A stretch of DNA of 64,000 nt from Tillandsia leiboldiana. Taxonomy: Eukaryota; Streptophyta; Magnoliopsida; Poales; Bromeliaceae. The stretch is taken from positions 36,427,562 through 36,491,561 of the forward strand of contig CM055063.1 of assembly GCA_029204045.2 (NCBI GenBank), in the 5' to 3' direction. Positions within the stretch are counted from its first letter, which is position 1. Each line of letters begins with the position of its first letter. Below, piece after piece: positions 20,465 to 30,510 of this stretch. Position numbers and translations under genes: made by a program. The notes under the pieces were generated by a model. It saw only the letters and a list, made by a program, of their open reading frames with translations. It made no database searches and was not told the origin of the DNA.

Positions 20465-21432
20465 TCCTCCCCAACTAAAAGAAAGTTTCGTCCTTGAAAC
20501 TAGCTCAAATTCACCAGGAGTCACAAATACCACGGGTAGGTATCCATCAATAACGCCTCCAGCTCCCCAAACACCACTCACTCCCCGTGATCACTTCCCA
20601 AAACCAACAATACCCAGTACGGCATGGCCCGATTATGCAATTACCTCATCTCTCGAGCCAGAATTCGCAACGGGCGTCCCTCGTACTCCAAACACTCTTA
20701 GCGCTCAAATGGTGCGAGTCAATCACGGGCGAGGGATCCAAAAGCAAAACACTCCTGAGCCGAGACGTGAAACAATACAGGGGCTCCATCAAAAGCTGGG
20801 GGAGACAAAATAACCACGAGTGCAACACGCACCAAACCACATCCTGGTGCCAATCTCAACAAGACGACCCGAAGCGTACCCACACATTCATCCAATAAAC
20901 TGGGGTCTTCACTCGGTTACTTCCCGATCCAAAATCACTCGAGTGGACTACTCAACCGCAGACTACCCTCAAAAGGGATCCTCAAGAGACACAATCTCAA
21001 GCCACAGTTGGTCACTCAACATGTTATCATAACCCCAACGGGCCCACGGGTCGAAGTCGATCTCTCAACTAATAAAGGACACCCTGACGGGGACCAAACC
21101 GTCGGTGAACGGGACTGAAAACTGGCTCAAAAGGCGATCATAATGCTGATGCCCAAACTCGCGGTCAAAAATCCGAACCAACAACGACAATCCGCGTAAA
21201 TCCCACTCAAGATGCTGAGTAATCAGAACTGATAGCCAAGCAGGCATGGCCCACGCCCAGGTATATCAATCAAAGCCGGAAATCATAGGCGTACTGAAAG
21301 GCTCATCTGTGGGATCCAAGTTGCCTACAAAACAGCGGTTCGTCCTGCCTCAATGCTCATAGGGTTGGACTGATGAAGCGCGGATCGAAGATAAACCCAC
21401 GGTACTCCACAGCCACTATGGGAGGCATCACT

Positions 21433-22260
21433 TTAACTCGCAAATCCATCTCCCAACACTGGAAATACTAACATTGGCGCTGGTACCAGTCTCATTATCC
21501 ATTGGCCATGCTCTTCCGGCTCTGCCAAGTATAAGAAGCTCCTCACTTCAAGAATAAATGTTGGTCTCAGCCAAACTCGAATAACATCCATTTGGTCGGA
21601 TTCCACCGCCACTCCAATGGCTAGAATAAGGTGACCCAAGTAGGCATGCACTTGGAGCTAAAACTCGTACCTCAATAACTTGGCATACAGCTTCATCCAC
21701 ATAGGCATGGTAGCACATCCACAAAGTGCTCCTCGTGCTCCAAGTCGCTCTGGGAGTAACTCAAATATCCTTGGGGGAACACCACTCCCAATCCGTCCAA
21801 GTACAACTGGGACATACAATTCCTCAGGTCTTGAAGTCGACAGGGTATTCGTCATTTCATTGGGCCTCACTATAAGCTCATAATGCCCCTACCGTGTCCT
21901 GAATGCCCTCTAGGCAAGGTCCTCGGCTGTCTGATTCCAAGTGGGTACTCGCATCATACAATAACTGCCGGAGTATATCTCCATCAAAAGGCCCTAGATA
22001 CCACCCGGACCTGTCTACACTCGAACCATAAAAGGACCCTCACGGTCATGTATCAACGACGTGGCCTCACCACCGTATACCAACGGCGTGGCACTAGGTC
22101 AAACAGACCCCTCGATCCATCAGATCCTGCAACTGCGCCATCAGCTCTCTCAGCTCTACAGGCGATATCCAATGAGGTGCTGTTGAGGGTGGCGCGGTTC
22201 CCCGAACCACGTCAAACGCAATCTCTATCTCCCTAACCGGCGGCATTACCAACAACTAAG
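21433..22260 (-). pseudogene. Element B reverse transcriptase remnant
   Basis: Minus-strand frames hold decayed versions of gypsy RT blocks: WISPVELRELMAQ near 22150 (the segment before the fingers) and, at 21658-21433, KLYAKLLRYEF then AYLGHLILAIGVAVESD then EVRSFLYLAE. These match the LYAKL..CEFWL, FLGH..GIAVDP and EIRSFLGLAG blocks seen intact in D and E3. Frames break several times and the catalytic FIDD-type motif is not seen. The same region recurs at 38245-39400. Confidence 0.7.
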
Positions 22261-23289
22261 GTGAAATCACACCCGGGATCTCATAGACAACAGAGATATC
22301 CCTGAGTCCCGGTGCCGCCGTAAGCACCTCTCACACTATCGCTAAAACCTGTGTGCTCTATGCCAACCAATCCCCAAGCGCTGGGTCAAAACACCGAACT
22401 GCCACAGTTTCCAACAAGTCTGCCGATACAACTCACGGCCTCGACTGCATTGGACATAATCCACAGGCCTCCCCCATATGCACAACACCAACAGAAACCT
22501 GTACCTCTAGTGTACGTGGTAACAAATCTGCCTTTAGTCCATGCAGGAATGCAACATGCTCTAACTCCGACTGCTGTGATGAATTCACACCTGCGACAAC
22601 CCGATCCGCTGCTGTGGCGCCCTCCAACCAGGCGGCACAGGTTTATCCGCTCTATGCAAGTGGTTGTCGCTCAATCTGCACGGAAAATCAGGACTATCCA
22701 CATAGGGAGCACGACCTCAGTCTCCGCTCCCGCTGAGGTGACGAATAAGGTCCTCCGCAGATAACAAATCCACGCTACCGCTGCGCCACTCTGATATAGA
22801 TACTGATGCTGCCATCGGGGTCCACCCGATCTCCGGTATCTCGGGAACTCGTTATCCTGGAAAAAGAAATCAGAAATGCCTCTGCCGGCCGATCGGTCCT
22901 CCATCATCCGGCTCCAGGCGCCAATATCCAAAACTCGCCCGTGGCGGCAGATCCCTATCCAAAGGAACTGCAGCGCCACGCTCCAAACGCAACGCCTACT
23001 CTATCGAGGCGTCAAAACCTATAACGGAGGGACTGAATAAACTGAAAGGTGTCCTGGCGCAATCCACTCCCAGTCTCATATATCCTATGCGCCTCGTTCC
23101 TCGAATCTGGAGCGCGCAGTTCAACAACTGCATAAACTCTCTAGCACAGGGAGGCTCTCAATTGATCACTCCATCACCACCAACCACGACTCTGCCTCCA
23201 AAGGCTCCAAACTCAATCTTACGAGTCGGGGTGGATCATCAGCCAAATCTGGCTCAATAGTTCGATCATGTCCCCCAGCTCCTCTGCCA

Positions 23290-23470
23290 TCAACTATCCA
23301 CCCTGCCTCGGTGTCTCGGCACTAAACTTTGGCACGGAGGGGGTTACTAAGTGCTCTGACAACTGTGTCACCAAGACCAGCTGCTCACTCTGCCGCTGAT
23401 AAGCCTCTGACAATCCTGTCATCTGGGTCCAGAGTTCTCTGACCTCAATCCGGGTATCCGGCCCAAAACC
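23290..23470 (-). pseudogene. Element B gag N-terminal remnant
   Basis: One minus-strand frame reads ELWTQMTGLSEAYQRQSEQL followed by a Leu-rich helix and PSVPKF. This is the layout of plant gypsy gag: a coiled segment before the PP.F core. It lies about 350 nt after the primer site, as expected. Downstream frames are broken. Confidence 0.5.
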
Positions 23471-23623
23471 AACCGCTCGAGCTCAACTGCTATGACAGGA
23501 TGCACACGGGTCAACACCCAGCGTCGGGGAGACACCGCTCGCCACGACGAAACCACAAAACAGCACACAACAGCGCTCGACCCAATCCAGCGAAAGTCTA
23601 AAGCATGTCACCCATTCCACAGC

Positions 23624-23649
23624 ATTATGTTGTCTGCAGCCAACATAAT
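23624..23649 (-). other. Dimerisation-like hairpin in B leader
   Basis: In minus sense ATTATGTTG pairs with CAACATAAT around the loop GCTGCAGA, which contains the palindrome CTGCAG. Compared with E1, a C-G stem pair became T-A, and the loop palindrome CGGCCG became CTGCAG by two matched changes. Confidence 0.7.
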
Positions 23650-23802
23650 CACCTAGGAGAATAAACATGCCAATCACTCATTCCGTCCCTTGGGAGAGGT
23701 ATAAACTCAATCAGGACTCTCGCTATAAATCACGACTTTCACGAAGTCAACCAAGGGTCAAACCATAAGCCTAGGGTTTCTAAGTCCACCATGACCTACA
23801 AC

Positions 23803-23819
23803 CTAGGCTCTGATACCAC
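23803..23819 (-). other. Element B primer binding site
   Basis: Minus-strand TGGTATCAGAGCCTAG stands just inside the 5' LTR end at 23826. Initiator Met-tRNA type. Confidence 0.85.
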
Positions 23820-23825
23820 CTAATC

Positions 23826-26800
23826 TGTCACGCCCCGGGGTCGAAACTGCGACCCGGGCTCGCCAACAGATCCGCCACCTATGCCAACCAGCATAAGCGA
23901 AGCGTCCTACCTGCAAGGAAAGTACTACAGCTAAACAGATATTAGAGCTATAAATAAAAAAACTGCTGTATGACTAAAATCAATCACTATACAACTGGAA
24001 ATAATACAACAAAGTCCGTCTCCCAAAAATAATAATCATACAATATCCTCATATACAAGCTCTGAACCCAACCGGGAGGTATCTCCAATAAATACACCAG
24101 TGTACAGTCTCTCAATACATAACATATCCTCACTACATCAGTCTCTCAAAAGAGGAAAATAAAATAACTAATCTACTGAAGATCTCCTCTGAAGGGGTAC
24201 CGCTACTCTCCAACGACGGGTAGGGATCTAGCACGCGACTCCCTCGCCTCGGTCAACAATCGCAGAATCGGCAACACCCGCTAAGACTCTGCAAAACAAA
24301 GGAGAGAAAAGAAGGGGAGGGGGAAAACCCCCAACGGGTGTGAAAACCCCCAACGGGTGTGAAAACTACACCTAAAAAGGGAGTCCTCAGTGGGTACCGC
24401 CACCAGGCCCGACGATCTGCCCACTAAGTCCACTAGAGGCATAAGATAACCAAAGCAGTAAAGACTGAAATAGGAAAGCTGGAGACTCTCAACAGCTACC
24501 ATGCCTCTATCTAAATGCTCAAAAGGGGAGAACCAAATAATGGTATGCAACCACTAGCACATGAAGTGCACAATCGACCCAATCGAGCTGACTGCCACAT
24601 CTGGTCCAGTCAAACCTGCGCCCACCTACAACCACCTCCCGCTGACGGACGGGAATTACGTAGGGCGTCCAAACGGACTAACTCGCTCTCGAGTAGTGGC
24701 TCATGCAGTCTATAGTCAAAATCCACGCTCTCTCTCAGAACGGATAGACTCAAGATCACCAAGCCTCTCGCACAACAGTCAACATCTCACAACGACCTCG
24801 GGACCACCGTCAATTCCCCCAACGGTTCCCAACAACACTGGCACTGGTCTAAACATAGCTACTGGACTCCAATCGGTCCCCCTGACACGAGTTCTACAAT
24901 AAGGCAAATATCTGTAATAAACCCAATCTAGTGCCACCAGTAAAACTAGCATTGCCTACTCAGCGGAATCTGCACACAAGGCTCGAAACCGCGGGATCGG
25001 CCCGCACGGCTCGCATCCCAAAAATAAGTATCAGACCGGCACACAAGGCTGGGTCCGAAAAGCCTACCTCCGGAGTGGCACTCGAGGGGAGCGACCCACA
25101 CGAGTAAAGTATCTCAGTAACAAGTATCTCTGTATAGCAGGACTTTGATCATAAATCTGATCAAAGTGGGAAAACTCAACCATCAAAGAAAGACCCGACC
25201 TCAATCGGATGCAACTAAACGATAAGTGGGAAACTCCATCCACTAGAGAAAACTGATACCCAATCTGGTGCATAGATAAGCATGCGGTCAACTGCCCAAT
25301 ATCCGCGGTTGCCGCAAAGCCCCACAACTAATCCAACCTGTCCCAGACACGAAGTCCCGACTACACTACCCAGACCCCTGCTCGAACCCGAGCAACACTG
25401 ACCACCTGACTAACAAAGAAGGCGAAAGGAAAAGCATGGTTTCTCCTAAGTCAAGTTCCAATAAGTAGTGTAGCAATAAAAGGGGGTCTAACTATATGTC
25501 CATACAAGCATGCATTTGTCCTCAAGAAATATACAACAAAGTAATCCACATGCCTACACCTGACCATAATCCTCGATCATAATAACTCCTCAGAGTACAA
25601 ATCCGCACATAGCTACTAAATCCTGCCCCAATGCATAAACCAACCACATAAAAGGCTATCTGCTAACATGGCATGTTACATAATCACATAGGGTAACATT
25701 ATCCTAGGTAAGCTTACACTATTCGTCAACATAAACATCCAAATCATGCAAGTCCTCAGTATACACCCAAAATACTATTCTTGCAATTATTTAAACAATT
25801 ATCATTATTAAGCTTACCTACCTTACAAACATAAACCATGTACCCCAAACATGCATGCATCATAACATACAGAATTAGAGAACCGTCCACCGGTTATGGA
25901 AACAAAGCACCCACCTGAAGCGCTTTCCGCAGGCAAAGCCGAAGTCGGTGAAGTGTGTAGACGCTCACAGTCCAAAATCCGCCAAAACAGCACTCTCGGT
26001 ACAAGACGCGAAAGCCTCGTCTTCAAACAGCTGAAAACACCCGGAATCCACTATCTTCATTTCCTCCAGTTCCAACCGATTCAGAAACACTCGCGATCCC
26101 TCCTGGGGACAACAAAAGGTCCAAGGTTACACTTTATTCCCCAAAATATCCAAGTATATACAACATCAGAAAACAGCCCCGAAGATGTGCAGTTTTCACC
26201 TGCAGAACGGATTCTGAAAAATCCAACAAAATTACTATCGCGTTCCTCGCGTCGATACCTTCGAAACGAGTACCTGCACGTCAAATTCCGAGCCCTGTAG
26301 GCCAAGTTACAAATTCCACAATACAGGGCGCGCACAAACACACAACCACACATCTGTATTTCCATGCACAGATAAAGGGAGAAAAAATATACCTTCGGGC
26401 AAGCCTTAGAAAAATCCAATAAAAATACTGTGACAATCCTCGCGTCAAGTAGATGAAAAGAGTCCAAAGCTCGTCTCCATCCGATGCCCGGTTGCGGAGA
26501 TAAAAATCCGGCAAGGTGTCGCTGTCTAGAAATTCCATCAGAAAATGGGGTCCCAGTAAGCATGGAAAAACTCCTCGAAAAGCGCGAAACTAGGGGAAAC
26601 AGAAATACCAAGATTGTAGCTCTGTCCGTCGCGGATACAACGGCAAGGAAATCGCTCAAAAAGGTGGTCGAAGTAGGCCGGGGGAGCTTGCGCACCGAAA
26701 CACGACGAAGGGGAATACCAATGAACGAGCGTCGCGCCGCGCCGTAAAAATAGAAACCTCCGGAAGCGTGCCACATAAAATCTTCAAACTCTGCAGATGG

Positions 26801-27333
26801 ATGTAGAACACGAAGGGGAACAACTTTGTAGAAGACGCCGAGGTGAGAAGAGGCTCCAAAATGCAGAAAAGAGGAAGAAGAAGCCGCTCGGATTGCTTAA
26901 ATAGGCTCCTGAAATAATTCGAGAAATGCCGGATTTGTCCCGGTTTCCGGGCGCCCGAAATGATTCGGGCTGCTACAGTGTTGGGCCCGGCCCAACACTG
27001 TTCACACCCGAATCGCCCAGAGACTTCCACGTCGCCCACAAAACAGCGGACAGCCGTGCGGAGCCATCCCCTTCATGACACGTGGCCCAACGGGGAGCCG
27101 AAATGTGGCGGCACTCCCGGTCAACGCGCGCCTGGTGCGCCCACGTGCGCGCGCCAGCGCCGCCTGCGCACCCGCGCCGCCTGCGCACCCTGTCAGACAC
27201 GCGCCCCGAGGCGAGCCGCACCAGCTCGGTGCACCGAGCGCGCTACACTGCACCAACCACACGCCGCCACGTGTCACCCTCCGGTCCACCGTACACCGCG
27301 CTTTTCCCCGTGGACCGCGCCTGCTGCGCCGGC
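23826..27333 (-). repeat. Element B 5' LTR, cut by D insertion
   Basis: It starts at 23826 with TGTCACGCCCCGGGG (sense-strand LTR end) and runs 3.5 kb to the D insertion at 27334. The 3' LTR copy shows that about 510 bp more belong here, so the full LTR is about 4 kb. Sense features: a terminal hairpin (23878-23897), paired hairpins (24361-24425), a TTTGTTTTGCAG acceptor-like site near 24290, a donor-like CAG|GTGGGT with exon end 25915, in a block shared with S2, and several CACGTG boxes near 27000-27270. The rest of the 510 bp is not found right of D. Confidence 0.85.
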
Positions 27334-30288
27334 TGTAATATCATAGATTCTGTGACACTTAATACCTCCTGCTAATAAAGTTTCCGTTTAATGTAATTAA
27401 CGTAACGGGTTTACTTAAGTAATTAATTCGGAGGTGCGGGTATTTTTCTGCGATAGAGCTCGGAAAACGGAGAATGGCAGTGCGACCGGATCCGGATTCC
27501 GACTTACGGAACTCCCGGAAAGGGGTAGAAAGTGATCGCAATGGCCAGGGGTGCATCAAAATCTGCGTAAGTGATTTGGCACGCTTTCCGAGTAAAAAGG
27601 ATAGAATTATCTTTAAGGAATTATCCGGAAGAATCTAAAATGCGGAATTAATTAAATAGAGAATTAATTAATTGGGGAATTAATTAATTAAGGAATTAAT
27701 TAATTGGGAATTTTAAATACCCAAAGTGGTTATGTCGTGCGAAAAGATATTTCGTTATCTTCTCCCGAAAGAAAGACGAAACCCTAACCGGAGGAAACAA
27801 GAAGAAAGGCGAAACCCTAATCGAAAGAGAACGGTGGAGAAGAAGGTGAAAGCTAAAGGATCCAAACCCTCCCGACGAATGCGTCAAAACCGGGAGCGAG
27901 AACGGATAGCCGTCTCCTACGATTAGAGGTAAACAAATTTTATTTTGGTATAGTTTCGCTCGGTTTTTTTGGTATCGGTCTTTAATGAGGTCTAGGAGTA
28001 GCCGTTTGCTACCCAACGTGTCGCGCCGCGAAGCCCTAGGGCGTAGCCGCGCGACCGTAATGCGCGCCGCGTGGGGACGGTGCCCGAGCGGCCGCGGCTA
28101 GAGCCGCGCGGGATCGAGCTCCCCGCGTGGCCGCGGCTAGGGTAAATGCCGCGCGAGGCGGGTGCCCGCGTGGCGGCGGTGTCGCATGCCGTGCGGGGCC
28201 ACGCTCGCGCGACTGCCGCGGCGCGTGCCGCGCGGGGCGGGTGCCCGCGCGGCGGCGGCATCGCACGCCGGGCGGGGCCATGCCAGCGCGGTGGCCGCGG
28301 CGCGTGCCGCGCGGGGCGGGTGCCCGCACGGCGGCGGCATCGCACGCCGCACGGGGCCATGCCCGGGGGGCGGCCGCGGCGCGTGCCGCGCGGGGCGGGT
28401 GCCCGCGCGGCGGCGGCATCGCACGCCGGGCGGGACCATGCCCGCGCGGCGGCCGCGGCGCGTGCCGCACGGGACGGGTGCCCGCACGGCGGCGGCGTCG
28501 CATGCCGCGCGGGGCCATGCCCACGCGGCGGCCGCGGCGCATGCCGCGCAGGGCGGGTGCCCGCGCGGCAGCGGCATTGCATGCCGCGCGGGGCCTTGCC
28601 CGCGCGGCTGCAGCTTGTGCAGCGCGGGCGGGTACCCGCGCGGCGGCGGCGGTTGCGGCACGCGGGGTTGGTGCCCGCGCGGCCGCGGCGGTTACCGCGC
28701 GGGGCCGGTGCCAGCGCGGCCGCGGTTTGCGCCATGCGAGGCCGAGGTCCGCACGACCGCGGAAGGTGCCGCGCGGGGTTGGTGGCCGTGCGGCCGCGGC
28801 TTCACCGCGCGGAGCTAGGGCCCGCGCGGTCACGGCAAACGCCGCGCGGGGCTGGTGCCCACACGGCCGTACGACCCGTGACACCGCGGGGGCGGCCGCG
28901 TCGCTCGACAGGCACGGGCGCCACCGCCGGGTCAAGTTGTCCATAGTGTTTTGAGTTGTTTGGGCTCGGTTTATCCACTACTATATTGTTGATCTGACCA
29001 TGGCTCTTTTGGGGACTACTTCTAGGTCCGGGCGTCAACAGAGAGCAAGGTTCAGTCTCCGGAATACGCGTTTCGCATAATCAAGGTGGGTAGGTGTTGT
29101 TTATTACCGGTGAGGTGTCGTTTCCGAATACTCGTAGTGATAAAGTAGATATGGTTATAATTTGACTAACCCCTAGCATGTGAATCCCTTTACTATTTCA
29201 GTCAAGCGGCTGCGGTCGCAGGTGCGTTATACTGTTCTGGTTATAGCGGCTGAGGTCGCAAGGCATTAAAATTACTCATATTGCTTACACGCACACCGAC
29301 AGTTTGGCCACTGCAGAGGGTGTATTTTTCCGGAAAGATGGTAAGTCATTTACCCGTGTACCCCACAAGGGGGGGTTTGTGGGGACCCCTCAAGGGGAGG
29401 CGGCTGCTACTTGGGCAGTCGAGGGGCTGGAGGCACCAAGAAGATGAGTACGGTATTGGGGTTGGTGCCCAAAATATTCTGAAAGCTGGTGTAGGTGCTC
29501 ATCGGGACTTTCAATAGGGATTTGGCGATACATGAGGGGGAGGGGAAAAGTAAATGCTCCGGTGATTCGGTGTGTTCATTCTATTATTGCGTTTACTTGC
29601 ATATTTTCTACTTTATCAGTCACTGACAAGCCACACTGTGACAGGTTCGAGTAGGGGTGGAATTCGGGACGACGGTGAGGCATCAGTTTAGAGGACACTA
29701 GCCAAGAGGGCTAGTAAAACGATACTTTAATTTAGTTATCTTTGGTTATGGCATAACTATGTTTAGTTCAACTGTGTTTCATATACTGTGGCTTCTGATG
29801 GATGTTGGGTGGAGGACTTTCTGATAGTTTACTGGTGAATGATAGGATGTGTAATTGTGGCTTGTTTTCAAATACAAACCGGTTTCAAAGATGTTTTCAA
29901 AGCAAGTGCCGTGTGGGCACCGAGTTTAAAACCCGTGGATTTATCCTTTCAAGTTAATGGCCGCACAAAGAGTTTGCGAAAACGATTTGGAAAACTGGGT
30001 GTCGTGTGGGCACCGATTTTCAAAACCCATGGGTTTATGCTATAGACTGTATAAGTTAGCGGTGATGGTTTGATATACCCTCTCCTCGTTGCATGTCATG
30101 ATTGGAATGGTTAAAGTATTGGACTTGTTGGTGACGCCGTGCATGTACAAAGGAGACTCCGCCCGTTTGGGGAGTGAATTTGTATATGCGGCGGGTCTGA
30201 TACGCACCGGAGGCAAGGTTCATGTAATTATTTAAGAAAAAAAAAATGGGTACGTTTTCCGCTCCTTTAGAACCTCCGGGGCGTGACA
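27334..30288 (+). repeat. D 5' LTR
   Basis: 2955 bp from TGTAATATC to GGGGCGTGACA. An AATTAATT-rich stretch (27650-27700) precedes TTTAAATA at 27712. A donor-like AG|GTAAAC has its exon end at 27928. The GC-rich minisatellite spans 28030-28935. A second donor-like AAG|GTGGGT has its exon end at 29085. Hairpins lie at 29293-29323, 29619-29642, 29906-29920, 29998-30014 and 30136-30192. Confidence 0.9.
28030..28935 (+). repeat. GC-rich minisatellite of D 5' LTR, about 79-bp units
   Basis: Units built on GGGGCCATGCCCGCGCGG plus GGCCGCGGCGCGTGCCGC recur about every 78-80 bp (28276, 28353, 28434, 28514, 28590). The 3' LTR has about 400 bp more of it. All frames are open by composition. Confidence 0.85.
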
Positions 30289-30295
30289 GATTTTA

Positions 30296-30306
30296 TGGTA
30301 TCAAAG
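30296..30306 (+). other. D primer binding site, altered
   Basis: TGGTATCAAAG stands 7 nt after the LTR end. The consensus TGGTATCAGAG has one G to A change, and the next bases no longer match initiator Met-tRNA. Confidence 0.75.
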
Positions 30307-30510
30307 AAAACGGCTTTAACCAAGGAGATCATGACTAACATCCATAGAATGTAATGACACAAGTGACTAACAAAGTTGATAACCAAGGTATAGGTGTGTC
30401 ACGTACGAGCGTGAGCGCGGGGAATTAAGGGATAGAGTCCCAGGGTTAGTAGGTCAAGGTGCTAGACCGGTTGAACTGTGATTAATGGTTTTCTTTGCTC
30501 ACAGTGGAGA

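Larger units (their letters stand above)
20465..23825 (-). mobile_element. Element B internal region, decayed gypsy gag-pol
   Basis: On the minus strand the polypurine tract TTGGGGAGGA and the GTTTC..GACGAAAC block sit at 20465-20505, and the primer site is at 23803-23819. Between are remnants of gag and RT without any intact frame. Integrase and chromodomain are not recognisable, so the region is shorter than an autonomous gypsy interior (3.4 kb against 4.5 kb or more). Confidence 0.8.

Noticed and set aside
27650..27705. AATTAATT-rich stretch as a matrix attachment or origin signal
   Set aside because: It is a simple AT repeat present in both D LTRs and in E3; nothing beyond composition supports a function.
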